From the NCBI GenBank assembly GCA_031267075.1, contig JAIRZU010000039.1, positions 1 through 50,965 of the forward strand: a stretch of 50,965 nucleotides of DNA, in the 5' to 3' direction. This document shows, piece after piece, positions 8,861-17,244 of this stretch. Position 1 is the stretch's first letter. Each line of letters begins with the position of its first letter. Under the pieces are notes generated by a model. The model did no database searches. It was not told the DNA's origin and was given only the letters and a program-made list of their open reading frames with translations. The position numbers and the translations under genes were made by a program. The stretch comes from Holosporales bacterium (GTDB lineage: Bacteria; Pseudomonadota; Alphaproteobacteria; RUG11792).

Positions 8861-8938
8861 GTACCTCCTTGTACACTGCGCTTCCGCGCTCCGTGTCTCC
8901 TAGCAATAACTCTGATTCTGAAGATTACGAGGGAGGTC
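8812..8938 (-). repeat. Dispersed element between rpmJ and ispDF
   Basis: A near full-length copy. It starts right after the rpmJ stop codon (AGACCTC...CTTCAGAATCAG) and ends inside ispDF (CTGATTGTGGAG). It contains AAGGAGGT followed by the ispDF start ATG. Its other frame reads LGDTERGSAVYKEVHEHSS, the frame used in lptA and dapD. Confidence 0.8.
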
Positions 8939-8942
8939 TGCC

Positions 8943-9068
8943 CTACCCCTGCCTTGCTTTAAATTTTGGAACCTGCTTATTGATGACATAGAGTCTCCCT
9001 CTACGGCGCACGAGCTTACAGGCCCGATGCCTATTGCGTAGAGTCTTCACAGAATTGACTATCTTCAT
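8943..9068 (-). CDS. rpmJ: Ribosomal protein bL36
   Basis: A 41-residue protein beginning MKIVNSVKTLRNRHRACKLV and ending VPKFKARQG, the proteobacterial form of large-subunit protein bL36. RRRGRLYVINK in the middle is diagnostic. Like other short bL36 proteins of this type it has only one cysteine of the zinc site (C17). It lies between smpB and ispDF on the same strand and its TAG stop directly touches the dispersed repeat element. The gene is easily missed because of its size. Confidence 0.95.
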   Translation of the reverse strand: MKIVNSVKTLRNRHRACKLVRRRGRLYVINKQVPKFKARQG

Positions 9069-9160
9069 TGTCTAACCACACGCCCCGAACCGATGGAGCT
9101 AACCACGATTTTTATGATAGTACCACAATGAGCTCGTTGGCGCAAGAGGTTCTTTTAAGG

Positions 9161-9655
9161 CTATCGATTGTACTGCTTGATGATCCTTGCTTTCTCAATG
9201 TTCCAATCTCGGCGCTTGATCGTCTCCCTCTTATCGACAACATTTTTCCCTTTCGCAAGGGCGATACTAAGCTTGAGGAGACCCTTGTGATTGAAGTACA
9301 TAGTGAGTGGAACTATCGTAAATCCCTTCACTTGAATGGCGTTTAGGAATTTGGTTTTTTGTGCTTTGTGCAGCAGCAGTACGCGGGGTCTACGCGGCTC
9401 ATGGTTGTTATAGCTCGCCTGTTTGTAGAGCGGAATTTCGGCATTAAATAAAAACAGATCGTTTGATAATCTCATCCCTCCAATGAATGCCTCATTAATG
9501 CTAACCTTTCCACTGCGTACGGATTTCACTTCTGAGCCAGTGAGCATGATCCCAACTTCCAGGGTTTCGAGTATCTCATAGTCAAACTTTGATCTTCTAT
9601 TTTTCGCAATGATTTTGAAGTTGTCACTCTGCTTCGCGATCATAGATAGACTCAT
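9161..9655 (-). CDS. smpB: SsrA-binding protein SmpB
   Basis: SmpB binds tmRNA and brings it to stalled ribosomes for trans-translation. The family core begins at IAKNRRSKFDYEILET and includes GIMLTGSEVKSVRSGKVSI, HEPRRPRVLLLHK and LTMYFNHKGLLKL. It ends in the basic tail KGKNVVDKRETIKRRDW. The frame is open to a GTG at 9790, which would add 45 non-conserved residues. I chose the ATG at 9655 (MSLSMIAKQ) because it gives about 164 residues, close to the normal 150-160; the ATG at 9643 is equally possible. No ssrA gene was seen in the window. rpmJ follows about 90 bases downstream on the same strand. Confidence 0.95.
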   Translation of the reverse strand: MSLSMIAKQSDNFKIIAKNRRSKFDYEILETLEVGIMLTGSEVKSVRSGKVSINEAFIGGMRLSNDLFLFNAEIPLYKQASYNNHEPRRPRVLLLHKAQKTKFLNAIQVKGFTIVPLTMYFNHKGLLKLSIALAKGKNVVDKRETIKRRDWNIEKARIIKQYNR

Positions 9656-9816
9656 CTCAAGTAACTTAGGTAGCTGTTGAATTATCTCATCACGAAGCGG
9701 TACAATGCAAGGCTCTTGACTCCATCGCTGATGTCTGGCTCCAAAATAATTCCAAGTGAGATCTGGTGGCTTGGTGATATAATCTGCCACGGTTAGTGGG
9801 TTGGCACAAGTTTAGA

Positions 9817-11223
9817 ATGTTTGCAACGTGTACGTGTGATCGCCAGGTCATACACTTCATAGGGATTGGCGGGATTGGCATGAGCGGGATCGCAGAAATC
9901 ATGCAGTCGCTTGGGTATGTAGTTCAAGGAAGCGATAAGGCATCCTCGCAGAACATTGGTAGATTGGAAAAGATTGGAATCACAACGTTTCTGGAACACA
10001 ACAGCGAGAATGTGAAAAATGCAGATGTGGTGGTTTTCTCATCAGCTATCAGTCAGGACAACCCCGAGATTCTCAAGGCGAGAGAGCTAAAGATTCCATG
10101 TCTCTCGAGAGCTGAGATGCTATCACAAATAGTGAGATTCAAAAAGTCGATCGTGATCGCCGGCTCCCATGGAAAGACCACAGTAACTTCGATCTGCGCC
10201 ATGCTCCTCGAGATGGCTGCTTTCTCTCCGACAATCATAAACGGCGGGATTATCAATGCTTACAACACGAATGCCAAGCTCGGCTCCGGTGATTGGTCAG
10301 TGATAGAATCCGATGAGTCAGACGGTAGCTTCACGAGGTTTTTCCCGACGGTTGGGATAGTTACAAACATTGATCGAGAACACATCATGCACTACGGTTC
10401 CTTTGAAGCCTTGAAATCTGCATTCAGGGCGTTCATAGATAACCTGCCATTCTATGGGGCAGGGATAGTGTGTATCGACGATGAGAATGCTTTAGAGATT
10501 GCAAGTGAGGTAACTGACAGGAAGATTATAACATATGGGATACGCAATGTCAATGCGATGATTCGGGCTACCAACATCAACAAACACAAGGCAGGAACGA
10601 CATTCGATGTTGTGAGTGGTAATGTGATGATCCAAGGGGTTAGTATATCTCTGTTCGGCGATCACAACATACTGAACAGTCTGGCGGCTATCGGTGTGGC
10701 ACTTGAGCTCCAGATCGATATCGATATTATCAAGACAGCATTGGCTTCCTTCACCGGTGTGAACAGGAGGTTTACAGCAATCGGCACGATAGGAGGAGCA
10801 CTTGCTATAGACGACTACGCTCATCACCCAACTGAGATAAGAGCCCTCCTGAAAGCTGCCAGCCAGAGAACGGATGGGAGGATTGTGATCATATGTCAGC
10901 CCCATCGCGTGACCAGACTTAACACCCTCTTCACGGAATTTTGCGATTGTTTCGAGGATGCGGATGAGGTCATAATAGTTCCAATATACCAGGTGGCGGA
11001 TGCCGACCCAACGAAGCTTACATCTGATGATTTGTTCAAGGCGTTGCAACAGAGAGGTATGTCAGTAAGGTTTGCTCAGGACGAAGCCGGTGTTGAGGGG
11101 CTGCTTAGTTGCATGATCTCAACCAAAGCGCTTCAGGAGGGGGATGTTGTCTTGTTCTCAGGAGCTGGTGATATATCCGGGTGGGCACGCGCTATCGTCT
11201 CCAGGATAGGAAAGCCTCAATGA
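9817..11223 (+). CDS. murC: UDP-N-acetylmuramate--L-alanine ligase MurC
   Basis: MurC adds the first amino acid, L-alanine, to UDP-MurNAc in peptidoglycan precursor synthesis. The N-terminal nucleotide-binding motif is HFIGIGGIGMSGIAEI. The ATP loop is GSHGKTTVTS, followed by the conserved SDESDGSF and NIDREHIMHYG. Then come GDHNILNSLAAIGVA and the C-terminal ligase domain with AIDDYAHHPTEI and CQPHRVTRL. The total length of about 468 is normal. A GTG at 9796 could add seven residues; I use the ATG at 9817. Its TGA stop overlaps the ATG of a small membrane protein. With dapD at 31 kb and slt at 21-23 kb it shows that the cell still makes peptidoglycan. Confidence 0.97.
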   Translation: MFATCTCDRQVIHFIGIGGIGMSGIAEIMQSLGYVVQGSDKASSQNIGRLEKIGITTFLEHNSENVKNADVVVFSSAISQDNPEILKARELKIPCLSRAEMLSQIVRFKKSIVIAGSHGKTTVTSICAMLLEMAAFSPTIINGGIINAYNTNAKLGSGDWSVIESDESDGSFTRFFPTVGIVTNIDREHIMHYGSFEALKSAFRAFIDNLPFYGAGIVCIDDENALEIASEVTDRKIITYGIRNVNAMIRATNINKHKAGTTFDVVSGNVMIQGVSISLFGDHNILNSLAAIGVALELQIDIDIIKTALASFTGVNRRFTAIGTIGGALAIDDYAHHPTEIRALLKAASQRTDGRIVIICQPHRVTRLNTLFTEFCDCFEDADEVIIVPIYQVADADPTKLTSDDLFKALQQRGMSVRFAQDEAGVEGLLSCMISTKALQEGDVVLFSGAGDISGWARAIVSRIGKPQ

Positions 11224-11504
11224 ATAAGTGGCTACTCGCGGCTGGTATTTTCGTGTGCAGTATGCTATTCTTTTTTTCTGGGGCCCTCACCGGCTACCTG
11301 ATCCACTCCAACTCCTCACCACAAGATACAGCTCAGAAGGAACCAAGGAGGCCATCTCCGTTACTCACAAACGCCCAGGCTACCCTCGGGAGAGTAGCCA
11401 CTCAGCGCATGTCTGGTGGGAGTACTAGAGTGCCATCCTCCGCAGCCATAGATCGCTCAAGATCATATGGCCCCATAGCAACGGGCAGCATGGCCACTCC
11501 CTGA
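11220..11504 (+). CDS. Small single-pass membrane protein, unknown
   Basis: Not recognised. The start ATG overlaps the murC stop (ATGA), implying translational coupling. The 94-residue product has one N-terminal membrane segment at about 4-26 (WLLAAGIFVCSMLFFFSGAL). A polar, Ser/Pro/Arg-rich tail of about 65 residues without clear secondary structure follows. In other bacteria short cell-division proteins (FtsL-like) can lie near mur genes, but no leucine-zipper pattern is visible, so I do not propose that role. Confidence 0.5.
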   Translation: MNKWLLAAGIFVCSMLFFFSGALTGYLIHSNSSPQDTAQKEPRRPSPLLTNAQATLGRVATQRMSGGSTRVPSSAAIDRSRSYGPIATGSMATP

Positions 11505-11561
11505 TCTGGGCTATTGAGGAGGAGGTGGAGAGCGATATCGTTACAGAAAGCAAATTATGTC

Positions 11562-11590
11562 TTGACTTGCGTGTGCAGTATTTGTTACAC
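11562..11590 (+). promoter_or_regulatory. Sigma70-type promoter of the metalloprotease-like gene
   Basis: TTGACT at 11562-11567 is followed after 17 bases by TTACAC at 11585-11590. The arrangement and the leader after it resemble the region upstream of the Pro/Gln-rich protein at 49.9 kb. Confidence 0.6.
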
Positions 11591-11627
11591 TGCCCCCAGT
11601 AAGAAAAAACAATATGGGGTATCAATT

Positions 11628-12794
11628 ATGGAAGCTAAGATAAGAGTGCTCTCAGCCGGGCTGCTAACAGCCCTCATGGCTATAGCCACAAACTGCTATG
11701 CAACTGAATCGGTTTCTTTCGCTCCCGGGTATGTTCCTGAAGAAGGGGACCGGAAGGTATATAGAGGCTACACACCAGACACGGCGAGATGGGTAGCGGG
11801 CTTCAGCCTTAAAGAAGTAGATGGAACGCAGGTTGCCACACGTGATGAGGAATGGCTAACTCAAATGCTTGGGCACGAATTAGAAGAAACGAAAGATTGG
11901 AAAAGAATAGAAACGCCTAAGGCGTATCCTGGGCCGGTACGCACAGTACTAGGTGAATTTTTCGTTCACCCATCGGCACTTCCCAATATGCCTGAATTTG
12001 GAGAATTACTAACAGAAATATACCGTTCACGCGTTGGTCAACTTTTGATTGACGAGCTTGCTGGAGCGATCGATCACGCGCACCAAAATGACAACACTCT
12101 CCCGAATGGCGAAGTTCTGCGCGGACTTTACTTCACATCAGACCCAGCTTCGTGTAAACACATCAGAGCGGTTAGACAACGGTTGCCAGGGCTGGATCCG
12201 TCACAGCATAGGAGATTTACAACATCCCTGGAGATGGGAGATCACTCTACCATTTGCATGATGTGTATCCCGCACATTTCCGGGTTCGAAAACAATATGT
12301 ATGTCGATCAGCAAAACGAGATACACGTACACCCGATGGATCGGGCCGAGATACTATTCCACGAGCTAATACATATGTGGCAATACGTAGTAGATCGGCG
12401 TACACCAGAGGAACGCGAAACATCACTGCAAGCATGGAGCCGAGCGCTCGGCGTAGATGAGGAAACACTCAGAACCGTAATGTCACAGAGCATCGAAATC
12501 GAGGCTGTGTATGGGCTGCCAGATGGGAGTCTTCCTTCGCAAGCGGCCTACTCTCTCGAGCGAGACGGGACAGCCGTGGTACAGTATAGTACGAGGGGAG
12601 GAATACTGCCTGGATGCATAGTTGACGCCGACGGAAATCCCGTGAACGAACTGGATTTCGCAGAACTTATGCAGCTCGCCATGCAAGCAGCCGATGATGG
12701 AAGGCCTTTTAGACTGAAGGAGAGAAGTCCACTGCATACACTCCATCAGCTGATCCAATCCCTCCTCGGAGTCGACGGGCCTCCTGCTAGTTGA
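11628..12794 (+). CDS. Secreted zinc metalloprotease-like protein (NleD/M91-like), effector candidate
   Basis: The start at 11628 gives a clear Sec signal peptide (MEAKIRVLSAGLLTALMA, cut near NCYA). The mature protein of about 360 residues contains a zinc-protease helix HELIH at 245-249 inside AEILFHELIHMWQYV. A later IEIEAVYGLPDG could hold the third metal ligand. An upstream segment YRSRVGQLLIDELAGAI resembles the region before the catalytic helix in NleD-type (M91/M85) effector peptidases. That similarity is by eye and needs a profile search. The signal peptide and the leader are shared with the Pro/Gln-rich protein at 47.8-49.9 kb, while the bodies are unrelated. It is the only gene of its unit, with its own promoter. 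Confidence is high for a secreted HExxH protein, moderate for the family. Confidence 0.65.
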   Translation: MEAKIRVLSAGLLTALMAIATNCYATESVSFAPGYVPEEGDRKVYRGYTPDTARWVAGFSLKEVDGTQVATRDEEWLTQMLGHELEETKDWKRIETPKAYPGPVRTVLGEFFVHPSALPNMPEFGELLTEIYRSRVGQLLIDELAGAIDHAHQNDNTLPNGEVLRGLYFTSDPASCKHIRAVRQRLPGLDPSQHRRFTTSLEMGDHSTICMMCIPHISGFENNMYVDQQNEIHVHPMDRAEILFHELIHMWQYVVDRRTPEERETSLQAWSRALGVDEETLRTVMSQSIEIEAVYGLPDGSLPSQAAYSLERDGTAVVQYSTRGGILPGCIVDADGNPVNELDFAELMQLAMQAADDGRPFRLKERSPLHTLHQLIQSLLGVDGPPAS

Positions 12795-13395
12795 TCCACG
12801 GAGATGTGGTTGTGGGCTACCAAGTATCTTTTTGCAATGCACTGATTGTGGAGAGTTAGGGGAGGAGGCCCACCGCAAGTTCGGACTCCCCAATTGGGCA
12901 TTGCTGTGGTGGAATGCGGGGAGAAAGAAGGGGCGAAATGTGTTATCCCCCAAAAATGTGGATAACTCCGTGGATAATTTTTTTTTTCATCATTTGCGAC
13001 GGCATTATACACTGCATCCACCGTCTTTGTGCAATTTTTGCGCGCCTCTCAAACCCCTTGGAAATACAGCGTTTTTTGAGAATTTCTTTAATTTCTGAAA
13101 AATAGTTACGTGGCACATTTTCTCAATCATTACCCCAACATAGCTATCGATAAATTGTTGATATTTTTCTGTTTTTTGTCATAAAACGACAGCCACCTCT
13201 CATGGCTTCCACAGTCCATCTTCTGTAGTGCCAGCATTACAACGTGCATCAGATGAAGAGTTTCTGTAAGCAGAGAGCTACAAATGATTGTATCAAATGC
13301 AGCCCCTGCTTAACATAGCTGTTGGTTGGTTTAAGGTGTAGGTCAGAGGTGTGGTGTTGCTGGAATGTACGGTTATTGAGTAGGGGATGTGAGCA
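12795..13395. other. Non-coding region with DnaA-box-like sites; replication origin candidate
   Basis: 600 bases without a convincing gene. A perfect DnaA box (TGTGGATAA) is at 12957-12965 and a one-mismatch box (CGTGGATAA) at 12969-12977. TTATACACT is at 13005-13013 and TTATCCCCC at 12943-12951. A run of nine or more T follows the second box, and AT-rich DNA continues to about 13190 (GATATTTTTCTGTTTTTTG). The right-hand 200 bases show nothing recognisable. A piece of the dispersed element (ACTGATTGTGGAGAG) is at 12841-12855. dnaA itself is 20 kb away, as in other alphaproteobacteria where origin and dnaA are apart. No GC-skew calculation was possible. Confidence 0.45.
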
Positions 13396-14560
13396 TTACC
13401 AAGTTCTGCCGGCATCTAAGGCTTCGTCGCTCGGCGGCTTGTATCGCGTGTAGTGGACATATTCCATGGGATTCGCTTCATCCCTGACCTCCTGCCTGAT
13501 AGCGTCTATGATCGCTTTGGCCTTTGCTGCTCCCTGTGCGTGATCTTCCGTCCCGTCGCCCCATAGGGCTCCGTCAGGAGTGTATGTTACACTGGGATCA
13601 GTTTTGCACAGAGCAATTGTGAACTCGGCTTGTAGCGTAATTGGCTTCAACATAATCTCAAGTATCCCTTCGGTAAGGTACGAATGGTAAGAGTCTCCTG
13701 TTGTGAGGTAGTGGCTGTTTGTTTTGTTTCCCGCCTTCCGCCAGTAGTGATGTCCGTTTGCATTCACGATTGGCCCGGATGCGAGCTCACTTTCTATGGG
13801 TTCGTTTGGTGATGGTACACTCCGGGTCCTGATGGCATGTACATACACTCGTCCGCAGAGCTCGTTACCTGGATGGGAAGCCCACCACTGCCAGCATCCT
13901 CTCTGATATGCTACTAGTCCCCTGTTTGCGGCTTCTTCGTAGTTCTCTAGGATTATTCCTACCGCCATGTTTTCTAGGCCAATTGGGAGGCGTACAACCC
14001 CTAGCATCTCGTCGATGAGCGTATATGCTAGCTGCTTGTAGAGTTGTCTGGCCAGAAGATGTTCGATCCCTGGATCCGTCTGTTGTTGCCCTGATCCTCC
14101 AGCGTTTGAAGTGAGCTGCTCAACAGCCGTTTCGAGTGCTGCTATTCTTCTGCTCAGACTCTCTAGCTCAGAATTACCATTCCCATCTATCGCTAGCCTG
14201 ATGTCATCTATTCTCTTGCCTATCCCACTTGTTTCGTCGGTCAGTGTACTGCTTATCTCATCTACCTTCCCTACTAACCCAATATCTGCATCCTCTTCCT
14301 CACCAGATGAACCAAGTAGTATGGTTGTGATGCTTTGGGTTGCTGCTGTTAGGGAGGTATTTAGTTGGGATAGTAGTTCGGTGTTCTGATCAGTCAGTGC
14401 AGTTTGGGTATCATTGATTGCTTTGAGTGTTGCTCTTAGTGTACCAAAGAGTGTTACCTGTTTATCTCCAACTGAGAACTCTCTCTCTCTCTCTAGAACT
14501 CCAGGCCTCACAGGCTATTAGTCCTAGAATGAGTGTTGATGTTACAAGTTTGCTTTTCAT
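13396..14560 (-). CDS. Phase-variable secreted/lipoprotein family, copy 2 (signal peptide and body out of frame)
   Basis: Same design as copy 1. An ATG at 14560 behind AAGGGGAGGA encodes MKSKLVTSTLILGLIACEA with the lipobox LIAC. An (AG)8 tract lies at 14479-14494, and the body (about 368 codons from 14511) is in a different frame. With 9 or 6 AG units the two would join. The body has a long predicted coiled coil (about 10-135) with repeats such as LLGSSGEEEDADIGLVGKV and RIDDIRLAIDGNGN. A globular C-terminal domain follows, ending in EYVHYTRYKPPSDEA. The C-terminal domain is clearly diverged from copies 1 and 3, while the first 50 bases of coding DNA are nearly identical to copy 1. Function unknown; likely exported when ON. 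Confidence 0.7.
14479..14494 (-). repeat. (AG)8 dinucleotide tract, family copy 2
   Basis: Eight AG units on the coding strand at the same position as in copies 1 and 3. Signal-peptide frame and body frame do not match at this length; 6 or 9 units would match. Confidence 0.87.
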
Positions 14561-14814
14561 TAGGATTCCTCCCCTTAGAGGATAAAGATTTCTATAAGTA
14601 TGCTACCTGAAAAAGGTTACGATTTAGTTAACGGATGAGATTTTTTTGCACATGGGCGTAAAAATAATTTGCACCCTATGTACGAGTGAAGTAGCCTTAA
14701 AACATGGCTGGTGAGAGCGGCTTGCGAATTGAGATGACTGCATTTGACAGAATGGAGAAATTGTAGGACACTGTTGTATAGCAGCGTTAGCGTGCGAAAG
14801 ATAGGATAGCAGAC
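14561..14814. promoter_or_regulatory. Divergent control region between family copy 2 and accD
   Basis: The left half (to about 14645) is the family-type leader: AAGGGGAGGA ribosome site, CATACTTATAGAAA, TAACC and CGTTAACTA blocks on the minus strand. The CATGGGCGTAA box follows at 14649-14673, pointing towards accD. The remaining 140 bases before accD contain no clear promoter or gene. Confidence 0.5.
14649..14673 (+). promoter_or_regulatory. CATGGGCGTAA box, upstream of accD
   Basis: Full-length form of the box, with TTTGCA at its 3' end, oriented towards accD. It also lies about 90 bases upstream of family copy 2 in reverse orientation. Confidence 0.6.
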
Positions 14815-15672
14815 GTGAGTTGGATTAGTGATGTTGTGGCTCCAAAGCTGAAGGCGTTTATGGGGAGCAGTTCATCTATCAAGAGTGATTCTTGGACTAA
14901 GTGTCCTGAGTGCGATCGTATGATCTGCACAAACGAGCTCCGCGATAATTCGATGGTGTGTGTCTACTGCTCGCATCATTTTCAGATTTCAGCTCAGGAT
15001 AGGTTTAAGGCAATTTTCGATGACGGGGTTTATCAGAACATAGACAGTGTGAGGGTCAAGGATGATCCCATAAAATTCAAGGATGTAAAAAAATACTCAG
15101 ACAGATTGAAGGAGGCCCGCAGCAAAACTGGAATGAACGATTGCGTTTCCATAGCACGTGGGCAAATCGGCGGGCAGCCAGCTGTTGTGTTCGTAATGAA
15201 TTTCGGATTCATAGGTGGGTCGATGGGATTGGCTTTTGGGAAGTCATTTTCAAAGGCCGTTGATCTCGCGATTGAAAGTCAGGCAGCCCTCATTGGATTC
15301 ACAGCATCAGGTGGCGCTAGGATGCAGGAAGGAATATTCTCACTGATGCAAATGCCAGCTACTGTGGCGTCGGTATGCGAGTTAAGGGAGGCTGGCTTAC
15401 CATACATCAACGTCTTCACAAATCCAACGACTGGCGGAGTTCTCGCATCGTTCGCCTCTCTCGGTGATATCCTCATTGCAGAACCGAAAGCGCTGATTGG
15501 CTTTGCAGGGGCGAGAGTGATTGAAAAGACGATAAAGAGCAAACTGCCCGAGGGCTTCCAGAGGTCTGAATTTTTGCTGAAACATGGTATGATAGATATG
15601 ATTGTTCACAGGCACGACATGGCCTCCAGGTTGAAAATGATCCTCAGTTATATAGGGAAGCAGGTAGCGTGA
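14815..15672 (+). CDS. accD: Acetyl-CoA carboxylase carboxyltransferase subunit beta
   Basis: AccD and AccA form the carboxyltransferase that makes malonyl-CoA for fatty acid synthesis. The N-terminal zinc ribbon has Cys30, Cys33, Cys49 and Cys52 (CPEC, CVYC). The carboxyltransferase core shows FVMNFGFIGGSMGLAFGKSF, GFTASGGARMQEG, VFTNPTTGGVLASFASLGD and GFAGARVIEKTIKSKLPEGFQ. The length of 285 is normal. The start codon is GTG. The TGA stop overlaps the GTG start of rpiB by four bases, so the two are translationally coupled. It heads the run accD-rpiB-lptF-lptG. Confidence 0.97.
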   Translation: MSWISDVVAPKLKAFMGSSSSIKSDSWTKCPECDRMICTNELRDNSMVCVYCSHHFQISAQDRFKAIFDDGVYQNIDSVRVKDDPIKFKDVKKYSDRLKEARSKTGMNDCVSIARGQIGGQPAVVFVMNFGFIGGSMGLAFGKSFSKAVDLAIESQAALIGFTASGGARMQEGIFSLMQMPATVASVCELREAGLPYINVFTNPTTGGVLASFASLGDILIAEPKALIGFAGARVIEKTIKSKLPEGFQRSEFLLKHGMIDMIVHRHDMASRLKMILSYIGKQVA

Positions 15673-16124
15673 TATTTGAATCAATTGCCATCGCCGCGGA
15701 TCATAGGGGGTATAGGCTCAAGCAGGGCATCATCAAGCACATTACAATTACCGGCTACCAAGTTACTGACTATGGACCAGACACTGACAGCGTCCCAGTA
15801 GACTACCCAGATTACGCGGGGTTTGTTTCAACGCATGTCCGGGAGCATCCTGGATCGTTTGGGATCCTGGTATGTAACTCTGGGGTTGGCATGGCGATAG
15901 CCGCCAACAAGCTTCACGGTATCCGTGCTGTTTTTTGCGATCGGTTAGACATCGCGAAAGTATCACGTGAGCATAACGATGCAAACATCATCTGCTTCGG
16001 CTCAGCATTCACGACAGTTGAACGCGCTATGCGATACATCAAGATATTCTCGACGACTGCGCCGTTGCCAGAGGAAAGGTATGATAACAGGATCAGGAAG
16101 ATAGACAAGATGTCTGGAGCCTGA
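15669..16124 (+). CDS. rpiB: Ribose-5-phosphate isomerase B
   Basis: RpiB interconverts ribose 5-phosphate and ribulose 5-phosphate in the pentose phosphate pathway. Family motifs are IAADHRGYRLKQ at 7-18, VDYPDYA, and the active-site loop LVCNSGVGMAIAANK with the catalytic Cys69. CDRLDIAKVSREHNDANIICFG follows. The usual CGTGIG loop is here CNSGVG, a conservative variant that keeps the cysteine. The GTG start overlaps the accD stop. The length of 151 is typical. The lptF gene follows after 22 bases. Confidence 0.95.
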   Translation: MIFESIAIAADHRGYRLKQGIIKHITITGYQVTDYGPDTDSVPVDYPDYAGFVSTHVREHPGSFGILVCNSGVGMAIAANKLHGIRAVFCDRLDIAKVSREHNDANIICFGSAFTTVERAMRYIKIFSTTAPLPEERYDNRIRKIDKMSGA

Positions 16125-16146
16125 TGTTAATGATGTCGTGAGTAAG

Positions 16147-17244
16147 ATGCCGTTCAACATACTCTTCCGATACATCTTCAAGAAGCTGCTAACGTCGTTT
16201 TGTATCATCACTCCCATCGTCGTAATGATGATATGGGTGTCGATCTCCGTTAGGTATGTCGAGTTGATTGCGTCGGATGGAATCACCATCACTATGCTCT
16301 TTAAACTAATTGCCTGCCTACTACCCGGAATGATTGGCGTCATTTTACCGATGTGTACGCTGATTGCGACAATCGCCTGCCTCCACAAAATGCGAAACGA
16401 TAACGAGCTGATAATCATAATGACATCTACTGGAAATGAGATCAACATCCTGTCTCCAATAATAGTTTTTTCGCTACTGGTATCGATGGCGGAGTTCCAT
16501 CTTCAAACCGTCATATCTCCTCATGCCTACGGGAGATTCGAGACCATTCAAAAAAAAGTGAAAGGCCAAATATCGATGTCTATCGTGAAGACGAGAACGT
16601 TCAACGTCATAGGGAGCTCGGTTATCTATATCGGAGATAGAAAGCGCTCATCCTTGGAGGACGTGTTTATCTCATACATACCTAAGGAGGAGAATCAGAA
16701 TGCCAACGTCAACATCATCACCGCCAAAAAGGGAACCATGTACGTGGATAAAAATGAGAGCTATTTCATAATGCTGGAGGAGGGGTGCAGGCAGGAACTC
16801 AAGAGAGACAACACCGTGGTATCCTCCCTGAAATTCAAAAACTTCTCATATGACATAACGCCATTTTTGAAGAGGTTTCACTACAGCACGAACAAGCCGG
16901 GTACCAAGACACAGGCAGAGCTAATGCGCACCGTTGCCACAACCAGCGATCCAGAATTTAAACGAAACTGCCTTTCGGAGTACCACTACAGAATCCTCTC
17001 GCCGTTCATCGTGATTATCAATGCTATGATCGTTATCCTTCTTATGATGAGACCGGAGGAAAGGGGGCGTGGTAGGTTTGGAGCTTTGAAGTGTCTCTCG
17101 CTTGGAACTCTAACTCAGATATGTTTCCTGATAGCAAAGAACGTTACAACTAGATCTAGCAACTTCACCGTGATCAACTACATCGCCACCGGCATCGTAA
17201 TCGCCATCTTGGGAGCGCACCTTGTCAGGAGAAATTATAAATGA
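16147..17244 (+). CDS. lptF: LPS export permease LptF
   Basis: One of the two six-helix membrane permeases of the LptB2FG lipopolysaccharide extractor (YjgP/YjgQ family). Membrane segments occur near the N-terminus (SFCIITPIVVMMIWVSISV), then LFKLIACLLPGMIGVILPMC and a third at about 100-115. A periplasmic beta-jellyroll follows at about 125-265, then three C-terminal segments including FIVIINAMIVILLMM. I use the ATG at 16147; a GTG at 16138 is in frame. The stop overlaps the start of lptG (ATGA), so the pair is coupled. The partner ATPase is at 6.9 kb. Confidence 0.92.
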   Translation: MPFNILFRYIFKKLLTSFCIITPIVVMMIWVSISVRYVELIASDGITITMLFKLIACLLPGMIGVILPMCTLIATIACLHKMRNDNELIIIMTSTGNEINILSPIIVFSLLVSMAEFHLQTVISPHAYGRFETIQKKVKGQISMSIVKTRTFNVIGSSVIYIGDRKRSSLEDVFISYIPKEENQNANVNIITAKKGTMYVDKNESYFIMLEEGCRQELKRDNTVVSSLKFKNFSYDITPFLKRFHYSTNKPGTKTQAELMRTVATTSDPEFKRNCLSEYHYRILSPFIVIINAMIVILLMMRPEERGRGRFGALKCLSLGTLTQICFLIAKNVTTRSSNFTVINYIATGIVIAILGAHLVRRNYK

